From Phellopilus nigrolimitatus (lineage: Eukaryota > Basidiomycota > Agaricomycetes > Hymenochaetales > Hymenochaetaceae): a DNA stretch of 64,000 nt. The notes under the pieces were generated by a model, which saw only the letters and a program-made list of their open reading frames with translations, did no database searches and was not told where the DNA came from. The position numbers were made by a program, and so were the translations under genes. Positions within the stretch are counted from its first letter, which is position 1, and every line of letters begins with the position of its first letter. This document shows positions 44,195 to 55,300 of the stretch, piece by piece. The stretch is taken from positions 1-64,000 of the forward strand of contig JAJOHG010000088.1 of assembly GCA_021029095.1 (NCBI GenBank), in the 5' to 3' direction.

Positions 44195-46086
44195 CCCAAT
44201 GAAAAATCACTCGGGTGAAATCGAATTAGATCGCACGATATCGGACTAATCGACCTGGTCCGATATCACAATATATTTTAAGAATAAAACGATATATTTA
44301 TTGTCAAAATGAGTGAAAACGAGTGAAAACGGATTATTCGAGCAGGCCCGTTTTCATTCGACAGAATCTATAGCAGGATCGAGCAAAATCGTGTTATTTC
44401 TATTCATGCAGTGCTTCTCATCGGATGATATTGTATTAAATCTGGCAAATTATCACACTATTTTTCTTTGATAAAAGCGAATTGAGCAATAAATTGACTA
44501 TACGCTACGCTAAAACACAAAAAACGCGACGATAAAGACGACAACGAAGACGAGCAACCAGTCGCCCGCGCCCCATACACCATTCCTGTCCACCTTCCGG
44601 TGCACGCTCCGTCTTCACTAGGAGGTTGACGCAGGCCTCCGTGTCGCCGAGCTGCAGCCGGCTAGCGAACGCCAGGTTGTTCTGCCGCTTCTCCTCTGCA
44701 CAAAGCGGCTCTCTTTCAGCAAGACAGTCCTGGTTTGCAGCAAGCACATTTGAGGGTTCTGCTTACCGGCCTGCCCGGCGAGCTTCGCGAGCCCGGCCCT
44801 GTCGCCGATCGCGAGAAGCAGGAGCATCAGCGCGCTGAGGTCGCCCGCGCGCTCGAAGCACTCCCGCGCGAGGTCGAAGCGCCACACGGCTAGCGCGCGG
44901 TCGCCAACGGCCTTCCACTTCGTCTCCACCTCGGCGTCGAGGATGGTTCGCGTGATCTCGAGCGCCGCATCGAGGTCGTCGAGCTGTAGCGAGAGGTCGA
45001 ACTTGTGGTCCGGGTCGGTCGTCATGTGGAGCGCCAATTCCCGCAGGTCTACAGTAGGAAATAGCGATGTAAATAGTGTGTCCATCATAGTCTGAACCAT
45101 GCTCTTTACCTCTCGCTTCTAAGAATCGAGCAACCTGGTTCCGCTGTTCTTTTGGTATTGACCGTAGGATCTCGGCAGCAGTGTCAGTGTTGCCTCGAAG
45201 GATGGCCGATTGGTATTTGATGAGGTTCAGCGAGAGGGAGTATCCGTAAATCCTGACTTCCTTGTCCGCGAGATACACGCGGTTCAGAGCGGGGATATAG
45301 CCTAAGAGATACGTGGGGTTTATCAGAGCATTAGCGCGTGACATTATAATTTAAAGTGTATTCGCGCACGGGGAGGTGAACACGCTGGCCCTCGGGCGTC
45401 TCGACATCCACAGCAGCCTGCAGATTCGTGGAGAGCACGTCGGTGTTGCGCGTGTAGACAAGCTTGCTGGCGGGGTCCATGCTGAGCGCGGGCTCGTCGC
45501 AGCCGAGCTTGACGATGACAACGCCCTCATCGAAGCCGACCGTGACGTTGTTTGCGTGCGGGCGCACAGCGACGCACCACGCGTGTTCGAGCGCGTAGCT
45601 GAGCATGTTCTCGAGGCGGTATGTGCTGCTGTTCCAGAGGTTGGCGGTGTGCATTGCCTTTTGCTGCAGAAGTCGATGGTGGAGAGACATCTCGTCACTT
45701 GAAAACCGTGAAAATTTTGGCGGAGGGTGGCGGAGGGTGGCGGAGTACGAAACTGAGCACGTGAGAAATGACTTGAGGAATTCAGACTCAGAGCACAAGT
45801 TCGAGTGAGTTCGAGCGACTGATTGACGTGTTGCGAGTTGTGGGACAATTACATTTTACATAAGCCGAGTGTGCAGTTCGTTGGGCGAGTTTATTTTTAT
45901 TTAGCCATTTTTCTTGTTTGTGTCGATCTCCTGAGCAAGTTGCAACGGAAAATCAGACGTCTAAATTGAGTCGTAACACAGCCTTCGAACCACCATCCGA
46001 GTTCACTCGATTTGAATCAAATACATAAGATTGTCTACGATCTGGTACGATACGGTTCGATTTCACCCGAGTGATTTTTCATTGGG
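44195..46086. mobile_element. Element A copy 2: TIR DNA element carrying a SEC27 fragment
   Basis: Its 30-bp termini, beginning CCCAATGAAAAATCACTCGG, are perfect inverted copies of each other. They differ at three positions from those of copy 1. Subterminal regions align with copy 1 (600-861 with 44195-44470, and 7740-8090 with 45710-46086). It has no Element B insertion. Flanks TCTCAAAC and CTTCAAGC agree at only five of eight positions, so a target duplication is degenerate or lost. The right flank CTTCAAG resembles the GTTCAAC target of copy 1. No transposase was seen. Confidence 0.85.
44600..45700 (-). pseudogene. SEC27: Captured coatomer subunit beta' (SEC27/COPB2) fragment, copy 2
   Basis: On the minus strand it starts at LSYALEHAWCVAVRPHANNV and VGFDEGVVIVKLGCDEP, and runs to LVYTRNTDVLSTNLQ and PEGQRVHLPVREY. 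It then jumps by deletion to YLLGYIPALNRVYLADKEVR, SAILRGNTDTAAEILRSIPK and EQRNQVARFLEA. After an intron come TTDPDHKFDLSLQLDDLDAA, ETKWKAVGDRALAVWRFDLA and RECFERAGDLSALMLLLLAI, then after another intron NNLAFASRLQLGDTEACVNL. Compared with copy 1 it lacks about 750 bp (copy-1 coordinates about 6636-7386) but retains the downstream TPR-like part that copy 1 has lost. Introns are kept, so both copies descend from one DNA-level capture of a larger fragment. Confidence 0.88.
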
Positions 46087-47035
46087 CTTCAAGCGTAGCA
46101 CCCGAGGTCTGATGGACTATCGGGTACAAAGCAGGCTTCCCTTCAGCTATGCCACGAAGCGATCGGCATCTGGCCTGAGAAAATCAAGTAAATATTAAAT
46201 TCGGCATGATTAATGCAGGAGATTTACTACCCATGGCAAAGTATAAAGCGTCTTGCGCCGTATGATAGAAGTTATTGAAAGCTCTAGCACCTCAAGCGTC
46301 GATAATATCTTTGTTTGAAGCATTCCTAAGTTTTCGGACTAGGCACACTCGGCAACGGAATTAGTAAGTCGTGCTTTTATGTAGATTCCGTCAGGAATCG
46401 CTGGTGAGTTACGTACGAACGCGTAGTCACCCCTGGGCCAAACATCCTTGGAACCCTTATTTAGCCGCTTCTTGTTCTGTCGTACTACGTAGAAGTGTGC
46501 GCAACAGTCACCATCACTTTAGACCCACCTCCAATAAGTGATGACTGACCAAGTGCGCGGCGCAAATGGTGGCCGTTTGTGTAGCAAAATGAAGCTAGTT
46601 TTCTTGACGGAAAAAAAAAATCAGCATGCGATTCTCGTTGCACTAGTCGGCGACGGCGAGGTGGAAATTGTCGGCGACGAAGGTCGGTGTCCCACGGCGG
46701 TCAGCCCAATAAGGCATTTTTTGCTCTTATATAATAGACCCTAGTCACAGATAGACCTCGTGTTTGAAATTCATGCGCGGATCTGATGACCATTTCCCCG
46801 CTTTCACTTCTTACAATCTACGATTCAATTATATGAAGGTTCGCGTATGATCATCTACAATCCTTCATAACGGAGGTCGACGTCTTGAGTTCTTCTCAGG
46901 GCCGGGCGGTCAAGAAATGTATATCATGAATATTATCTGCGCCCCTCCTTCTCATCATTGTCTTTCGCGTTCACTTCATCGAGAGTACATCACTAGGCGC
47001 CGACATCGAACGTGTAGCTCCCTTGCCCACCCAAG
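46087..47035. other. Intergenic region upstream of the DUF6534 gene
   Basis: No coding motif was found. The 46538-46744 frame has none. A possible promoter lies just before 47036. Confidence 0.4.
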
Positions 47036-48683
47036 ATGAGCTCTGGTACTGGTCTTCCGGCATTGGACAACACGGTAGGAGCTCCTCTGGCTCGCTACTG
47101 ACATATCAATGTCTCAATGTCGCTTTTGTTCCCTGCAGATGGGCGCGCTGTTCCTCGGCGTCATGTAAGCTCGCTCATTTATTTATCGTATCAAATAGAA
47201 CATCTAACTTTTTTTCTAGCTTTGCTATGGGGTAATGACCTCCTCAAAAGCAAGAATAATAAAACTGATGTTTTGTCCTTCCAGGCTGTGGGGCGCAGGA
47301 ACCGTGCAGATGTACTATTACTATGATGTCCGCCTTTTATTCCTTTTCGTTCGATGTTCCGTTTAAACGTACCCACAGACATATGGGAAGGACGAACTAT
47401 GGATCAAGATGGTCGTGTTCTCCGTTTGGATCTTCGACACGGTGCACCAGGGGCTCATCACGCATAGCTGCTATATCTACCTCATTACGGAGTACGGGAA
47501 TCCATTGTTCCTCGCAACCCTTGAGAAGTAAGCTTATATTCTGGACTAGAATGAGTTGGAACGGGCAGGAGACTGATTCATATACAGGACATTAATGATT
47601 ATGGTGTTCTTCACCGCATGTATCTGCTTCATCGTGCAAACGTTCTTCACGATGCGTATCTGGAGATGTACGTATACGTTTGCTAGTTTGCTATATCCTT
47701 GCACAACTGCTCAGATCGCTGACGACGCGTCTGTGCCATTCAGTAAGCCATAAGAGTGTTTATCTTACCGGGGCCGTCTATATTTTCGTGCTCACGCAGC
47801 TCGTCTCCACGCTTGGTGCGTCCCTCAGTTCAATACTGACCACGCATTCTGACGCGGTTGTAACAGTGTACTTTGGCACCGCGATTCATTTCAAGCTATT
47901 CGCTGAGTTGCTCGCAATCAAGAATCTTACGCGGTCCATAAACGTCGTAAATGCGATCGCAGACGCTGCGATTGCGGCCTCGCTAGTCTTCCTACTCCAC
48001 AAATCACGCACAGGCTTCCGCCAGAGCGAGACGATTCTCAACCGCCTCATTCTCTTCACGGTAAACACGGGTCTCATCACGGGCCTGACGGCAATCGTAT
48101 GTCTGGTGATGAACTTGGTGTTCCCGACGACGTTCCTATACATTCTTTTCTACCTTATGACGAGTCGCTGTGCGTGGTTTGTCCCTTTTCTTTCCTAAAA
48201 GTGTCGCTAACGGTGTGCCCTGCGTTGTATAGTATACATGAACTCGCTTCTTGCGACATTAAACACACGCAAGAGCATTCGCCGCGGCGGGCTGGGTGAC
48301 AGCGCCGAGTCGACCGGTCCGGCTGACATCTCGCTGGGTCAATTCCGTGCGCAGCAGCTTGATACCGACGCATCATCGTACAACAATGTCAGTGTTTCCC
48401 TCATTTGTTCACTCCCCACGATTGTTTTGCTGACTTCGGATAAACACTTCAACAAAATCGTAGAGGCAAAAAATGTCAATCAAGATAGATACTGAGACAA
48501 CGCGGGAAATAGATGAAGTAAGTCACAATCATTGCACGGTCAGCTGTCTTTGCCGACTGCAGCGTACACAAAGGGTTCTGAAGGCTAATCGCGCGGGCAT
48601 TGCAGGTCGACGAAGGCCGCACACCGTCCGAAATCGATCTCGAAGCCTCGTATTCGCGCATGGACAAATCAGGCGCTATTTGA
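47036..48683 (+). CDS. DUF6534 family membrane protein, paralogue 2
   Basis: The start MSSGTGLPALDNT at 47036 is followed by a first intron, then MGALFLGVM, LWGAGTVQMYYYYD, TYGKDELWIKMVVFSVWIFD, TVHQGLITHSCYIYLITEYG and LMIMVFFTACICFIVQTFF. The next exon (from about 47744) encodes SVYLTGAVYIFVLTQLVSTL, VNAIADAAIAASLVFLLHKS, RTGFRQSETILNRLILFTVN and TGLITGLTAIVCLVMNLVF. The C-terminal tail has YMNSLLATLNTRKSIR and ends EASYSRMDKSGAI. All seven expected hydrophobic segments and the MNSLLATLN signature are present. No disruption was seen. Its function is unknown. It lies between the two P450 genes, but I know of no functional link. Confidence 0.88.
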
Positions 48684-49400
48684 TTTTTTTTTTTCTGGGC
48701 AAGAGAGAGGGACGAAGGTCGTTCTATTCAAGTAAGAGTGGGCTCTACTGGTTTATCATGTGGTGCGTTTTGGAAGCGGGGTGTGCCACAGAAATGCAAT
48801 GTATATATACTACATGTAGACAAGGTTAACAATTAGAAATAGCAAGATTTTCGGAACCAAAAAGTATACCCCGGATCTCGTATTAAAAGATCCCAAATGG
48901 TCCTGATGATCCAGAAATGGAAGACATACGCGTGTGCAAATTGCTATGCAAGGTAAGAGGTGACGTAATTTCCAAAAATATATGTTTGCCATCCCTGCTA
49001 TTCATATCGCTTGTTCGAGTTTTGCTTTCCCCACATTATGACATGATGCTAGAAGATGCTGAGCCTTTGCTCTCTTGTATTCGAACTCTCCTTTCAAAAT
49101 CCGAGATACTTATGTTGAGTGACGAAATGCTTCCGAGAAACTGACCTGAGAAATCAGTGACGGTTGATTGGCAGCCGACCTTCGAGACCGATTTCTTGGG
49201 AACCGAAAATCGGCATACGATCCCCAAGCCTAGCAGAACCTAACCTTCTCGCTTAGTGAAGTAATCTCAGCTCCGCATACCTTCAGACTGCGGCTGCTAT
49301 AGTGCCGGACGCTGCCGTCTCGGCTTAGCGACGTTATGCGGGTCTATTTTATCCCTTCGTCGTTCATACCGATTTCATTTTCTCCTCGACTGATTCTATC
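48684..49400. other. Intergenic region, no gene seen
   Basis: It holds the 3' end of the DUF6534 gene and the promoter of the second P450. No motif was recognised. Confidence 0.45.
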
Positions 49401-51188
49401 ATGGGCAACCTCATTTATTTCGACGTCCTCCTTGGTTGCGTGGGCGCCTATGTCCTCAAGCGCTATCTCGCTTCAGGCGCAGACCACCCGCCCCTCCCGC
49501 CTGGTCCAAAGCCAAAGCCGATCGTTGGCAATCTACTCGATTTGCCCCCGCCCGGAACCTATGAATGGCTGCATTGGGCAAAGCACAAGGAGCTCTATGG
49601 TGAGTAGCAAAGGTTTCAGACAAGGAGAAATGAACTCTTAATGCCGTAGAGCAGGACCTATCAGCTCCGTTACGGTCATGGGCCAGACGATCATCATCCT
49701 CAATGAGCTCGAGCTTGCGAATGAGTTGCTCGATAAAATGTCTGCGGTCTACTCCGACCGCCCCGTGCTTGTTTTCGGCGGCATCATGGTCGGCTGGGAG
49801 AATGCGCTGCCCTTGTTGCGCTACGGCGAGCGCTTCCGCATGATTCGCAAGACTCTGCATCATACGATCGGCTCGAATTTTGCGATGCGTAAGTACTACG
49901 ATATCGAGGAGCGCGAGGTGCGCCGCTTCCTACTCAAGGTGCTTTTGAAGCCAGAGGAGCTATCCGAGCACGTTCGAAAGTTAGTCAACAATCTGTGAGC
50001 TGGTTAGAAACCAAGCTAATAACCTCTACAGCCTCACCGGTGCGCTCATCTTATCCATATCTCATGGATACCAGATCGAGCAGGAGAAGAAGGACCCGAT
50101 GGTTCAACTAGGAGAGGATGCGCTCGCCGAGTTTTCTCTCGCCGCCCAGCCCGGATCTTGGCTTGTCGATATCCTCCCTTCTCGTATGTACCTCGTTCAG
50201 TTCACGTTTCCATAAATAAATAAATAAAAAACCTTCAGTTCGCTTTCTCCCAAACTGGTTCCCGGGTATGGCATTCAAGCGCATCGCGGCGAAGTGGGCA
50301 CATAGGGCAGACGAGCTCATCGAGAAGCCACACGCATTCACAAAGCAGCAGATGGCCATGGGCAATGCACGACCCTCGCTGACCCAAGAACTACTTGACT
50401 CGCACAAAAACAAACCCACGCCCGCGGAGGAATACATCATCAAGTGGTCCGCTGCTGCGATCTATGGTGGTGGTGCGGATACGACGGTCAGTGCGACATA
50501 CGGCTTCTTTCTCATGATGCTGCAGCACCCCGAGGCGCAGCGCAAAGCACGAGAAGAAATCGACGATGTCATAGGGCACGACCGCCTCCCGACGTTCGCG
50601 GACCGCGAGCGCCTGCCATACGTCGACGCGCTCCTTAAGGAGGTGCTGCGCTGCTCTCCCGTCGTGCCGATGGGCCTTCCGCACGTTGGCACTGCGGATG
50701 GCGTCTTCGCGGGTCACTTCATCCCCAAAGGCGCGATCATCATGGCAAATATCTGGCAATTCAACCACGACGAGAGTACTTTCCATGAACCGCACGCGTT
50801 CCGCCCTGAGCGTTTCCTCGGGGTCGATGGGCGCGCCCCCGAGCAAGATACACACGCCATCAGTTTCGGTTTCGGGCGGCGCATTTGTCCTGGTAAAGAG
50901 CTTGCGGATCACACTCTTTTTCTCACAATCGCGATGGCGCTCGCCGTGTTCAAAATATCAGCTCCGCTTGACGCTAATGGGAACCCGATCGAGCAGAGCG
51001 GAGCGTACGTACCTGGGCTCATCAGCAAACCCGTCGACTACGCCGCCGTACTCAAACCACTCTCCGAAAGGGCAGAGGCACTAATCCACAGTATCTCGTT
51101 CGACCACCCGTTCGAAAAGGGCGACTCGGAGGCACTCGAGGGACTCCGCTGGGAGAAACAGCCCGCGCCGTTCCCCGCGACGTACTAG
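49401..51188 (+). CDS. Cytochrome P450, intron-poor tandem paralogue
   Basis: It starts MGNLIYFDVLLGCVGAYVLK (anchor) with the proline hinge PPLPPGPKPKPIVGN. Blocks are HWAKHKELYG, GPISSVTVMGQTIIILNE, I-helix YGGGADTTVSATYGF, ExxR in LLKEVLRCSPVVPMG, PERF in FRPERFLGV, and heme loop [15 protein letters not shown]. Only three introns can be placed: after KELY (about 49600), near VRK/LTG (about 49983-50031) and after ILPS (about 50185-50238). The remaining 307 codons (50268-51188) are one exon, where the paralogue at 40404 has six introns. No disruptions were seen. GC content at third positions is higher than in the first P450. The same enzyme class, substrate unknown. Confidence 0.92.
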
Positions 51189-51562
51189 TGTCTCCAGGCA
51201 TCTTCTCATACGTCGCTTGATTTTACGCTCGTACCCACATATAAGCCACTCGCAGATTATATCCCATCACTTTCATTATGTAAAAGTACATTTGCAAAAT
51301 GATACGGTAGCTTTTTACATCGAAATTTTCAAGTTGCAGCAGGCAGGATCTTTGAGATCGAAGGCGTAGTAAAGCTGCAGGCTTTCAGCGAAACTACTTT
51401 AGCGATAAGTGACATGGGGTGTATGGGAGTAAGGAGAGTGTATGTGCCTGAATCGATGAAAGCCACAGAGGTACATGTACATGTACTACATATGCGAGAA
51501 AGCACTGGTGCGATCGACACTGCTCGATGCTTTGCCGATGATTCTCTGTTCAAGACTTCAAG
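51189..51562. other. 3' flank of the P450 gene
   Basis: It is AT-rich with no coding content. It contains the palindromic ACATGTACATGTAC near 51475. Confidence 0.4.
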
Positions 51563-51727
51563 CCCAGTGAAAAGTGACTCGTGCGAGATCGAGCCGTATC
51601 GTGGGGGATCGAGCGCAATCGAGCGAGTTCGGATGGCCGTTCGAAATTTGCTTCATGATTTATTTTAGATGTTTGATTTGCGTTAGCGAGTGCTCGATGC
51701 GAACGGAAAAAAAAGTGAAATCGAAGC
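51563..51727. mobile_element. Left-end fragment of a third Element A-like copy
   Basis: CCCAGTGAAAAGTGACTCGT at 51563 matches the Element A terminus with a few differences and is preceded by CTTCAAG, again like the other target sites. The similarity is confined to the end. The right terminus was not found before the window's end, so the copy is truncated or split by Element C, which begins 172 bp later. Confidence 0.65.
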
Positions 51728-51734
51728 CAAGTCT

Positions 51735-52130
51735 TTGACGGTCGTTACTGGACAAAATAGTGGACTTAGACTTGAGATAGTGATGATCATCGATGATCAT
51801 CGATGATCATCGATGATCACTAGTGATCACTGGTGAAAACCAAGTCCAAAAGCTATTCATCGATGATCACTAGTGATCACTAGTGATCGTCGATGAATGG
51901 GCACTTGGTTTTCATCGTTCACTAGTGATCACTAGTGATCATTAATGAATGGGCACTTGGGTTCACTGTTCATCAGTGATCATCAATGAATGTCGTGCTT
52001 CGACTTGAGTATTCACCAGTCATTGATGAACAGTGAAATTCTGTTTATTCAAGTCTAATAAAAAGCCTCATAAATGAGCAATGATCAGTGAATGGACTTG
52101 ACTGGCGTTCACCACTCATCAGTGAGTGGT
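51735..52130 (+). repeat. Left arm of Element C: overlapping TGATCA/ATCGAT/ACTAGT palindromes
   Basis: Tandem 10-bp steps such as GATGATCATC and ACTAGTGATC chain together so that nearly every hexamer is self-complementary. The arrays alternate with the spacer words CTTGGTTTTCA and GACTTGG. A single strand could fold into many hairpins. Confidence 0.85.
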
Positions 52131-52399
52131 GAATGCCTCAAATCCGAGATCATCCGACAAAAAAGACTATAATTTAATATTTAGTAGTAACACAGCCGCA
52201 AACTGTGATCGACGTTCTGCTTCGTCCTGGTACGCGATATCGGGCGGACACCCGCCCTCGTTCCCACGCTCTCGTCCAACCCAGCTCCTGAGGTTTCGAA
52301 ACAATCTCCTCGTCTCGTCTGCACAGTCCATCACGTCCAGACGCAGCTTTGGAAGCAGACACATAACGCTGTGCATGCGTCGACTATGACGGCCTAAGT

Positions 52400-55300
52400 T
52401 TGTCCGACACCTCGTCGCTCGTGAGTTTGGACAAATACAAGAACCGCAATAGCAGCGGCTCTTCGCTGTCTCTTTCGTTCGGATTGGCGGCGCACACCGA
52501 GCCGGAGGATGAGAGCGTCACTTTCAGCTCGAGGGACACCGGGTTACTCGTGCAAAAAACGAAGACAGTCATGAACGGCGGGAGCGGGTCGACAGTGCAG
52601 GACTTCCACACCTTGTATGGCTTGGAGTCTGAGTCTGACGCAAGCACGTTCGATGGTACGTCCTTGGTGTCCAAATCTCTGTTTCATTTTCTGTTTTGTT
52701 CTGTTTTGTTCTAACATCTAGAAAAAAGAGCGGTACCCCGCGGATCCTTCTGCAGTTTTCAAGCGGCTGAAGTTGTCGAATCCTCCGAGTCCATCGAGCG
52801 AAATGCGCAATGGCTGCACGACCAGACGTCGCGCGCTATCAACGGCATCATGACACCCGAGTCTGTCGTCTCCGATGGTTCCTCACTCGTGCTGAATGGC
52901 GACGATCTGGATGCGCAGAGCCCGTTTGACGGCGACCTTGCACTGCAGCAGGACAACGGCCACTATTACTACACGTACACCTCCGGGAACTCGCCGTCCG
53001 CAGCATCCGCATCCGCTGGTCGCGACGACGTCAGTATCGGCGAGCATGGCAGCCACTGCGTCGCGGACTGGCGCGATCCAAAGCTACACTGGCTTGCGTC
53101 TCAGAAGAAACTTGCGCAGCCCCAGCTTAAGTCTGGTTCGTCCGATTACCCCTCCCCCTCCTCCTCGTCGAATCGCCAATTCGCATCCTGGTCGACCTCC
53201 GACCCACTTTCACGCACCGCGGACACCCCGCCCGAGGTCCGGCAGCGCGTGCCACCCGCATGCACGGACTGCTCCGCGTGCGGCGTTTTCTCAACGCGTT
53301 CCACTACGTGTGCTCGACATGCGGGGAGCGCACGCCGCGCCCGCGCGCGAGCCCCGGCGCGAACGGGCACACAAACAGGAGGGGCAAAACGCGCGCCGAC
53401 GTGTCGATGTTCGACCCGCTCGTGCACCCGCCGCGCGCACACACGAACGGCAAGCCGTTCCCCGCGCGCCCACGCCCGTTGCCCACGCTCCCCTCCGCGC
53501 CCTCCGTGTCGTCTGCGTCGTCGTCGTCGACGGGGGGTACGAGCTGTGCCCAGGCTGCTTCGAGACGGCCGGCGTGCTGCATGCACTGGCGGGCGGTGCG
53601 GCGCCCGACGAGCCCACCTCGGCCTTGCCGGAGGACCAGCGCACGCTGAGCCAGCTGCGGCGCACGGCGCCAAGGCAGAAAGGCCACTTCCTCCATGCGT
53701 ACCTCGAGAAGCTGCGGAGCGTGTCGGGGTGGATAGATGTTGGTGCGTGTCTTCTTTTGATCTCGATATTAGTGGATGCTAAGTAGCCCGGATGGTGCAG
53801 AGCAAGACAATATAAGTGAATATACGATCTGCAACACCTCTCTGACAACGCAGCGCTACAAATGCGCATCGTGCAAAAACTTCGTACTCTGCTGCGCGTG
53901 CTACAAGTCTGTGGTCTCCACCAATCATAATGTCCTTCTATGTACTTTAACTTGTCTTCTCCCCCCATTTTTCTAGCCAAGTACACGAAATACATCCTTC
54001 ACACCTTTCCTCGATGTTCCCGACCGGCCACACCGTTCTCGAAGCGAGCCTGACCTGGAGCTGACAAATAACTTGAATATTGATGGACTCGGGGACAAAT
54101 GTAAGCCATTCGTATCTCTAAATGAAATAAATATTGACAATCCCGGATTGTAACAGCGCTAACACATCCAAATGTCAAGTGTGCCCAGTAAGTCCACTAT
54201 TACCTTTCTTTTAAGGAAGACTGATAAAATCTGATAGTTGTCTTATGGACATATCTTACGTGAACTCTTCTGCTGCTTCGCTTTGGGATCCATCCCCATC
54301 TTCGTTTTCCTCCATGACAGCATTCAACATACCACTTGTATTCTTCTTCTGCGCAGGGAGCACGAACGGCGGCATATCTTCCTGTTCATCGGTATCGACA
54401 AACTGTAGACGCTGGCTAAAGAGGCTTTGACTGTCCATTGCTGAGCGTGACCCAGAAGGAGGGGAATCATCAATGTCCTCCAAACAGCCGAAGAAATGGT
54501 CAACCTTCTCTTGCGAACGCCGAAGAGGTGTCTGTTCGCCGCGGGGAAATGTCCACGTCTTGTTGAGTGAAGCGCGGTTAACATGCCCTACGCTTTGGAC
54601 TACGGGGGAAGGCAGTGGAACAGGCGTTGGACAGGGGGATGAAGACGGCGAAGGCGACGGGGATAGCGATCTTGAAGATAACGGAACATCGCTCCGCGAC
54701 GGCACTGGCGTACTGTTGGCAGCAAGACGGAAATGGGATAAAGAATGTGGCAGATCCTCGTCAAAACTGGACGTTGAACGCGTAGGGCTTGTGAAGCTAA
54801 GATCAAAAGCGTCTTCGTCTTCGTAGCGTGCAAGCTCGTTGTCTTCCTCGAAGGCCCCATCGTCACGCTCGTCTGACTCCTCTTCAACGGCCCTTCAGAG
54901 TAAAAGGAGCCTTGAGAGCTTGCCGGCCCTCTTCCTCCGAATCAACTGTTGTACAAGCTGAATCGATGCTCATGAAACCAATCCCCTTGCTTCGAGCCTG
55001 GATATTGAACGCCTTGCACGCCTCCTTCGGCTGCTCTCCCGTAACTCTGGGAGTCTCTAGGATACCAGCCTCGTCGAGCTGACGGATGAGTTGCTCGCGG
55101 TACGCCTGCTCGGTAGCCAATGTGTCGCGAACTTTGTAGAGCTCGATCTCAACGCCTTTCCTCGCTTGAAGTAACGACTGCGCATCATTGAGTTGCCGCT
55201 TCGCAACGTCTGCATCCTCCTTGAGCGCAGCACACTCTTGAAGGGCTTGTCGAAGTTGAACCTGAGTCGTCTCCAACCTGCGGGATATGCTAGAAACTTC

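Noticed and set aside
51775..51870. Palindromic TGATCA/ATCGAT array as a replication origin or recombination site
   Set aside because: An inverted copy at 56940-57311 with matching outer termini makes a transposon arm the simpler explanation.
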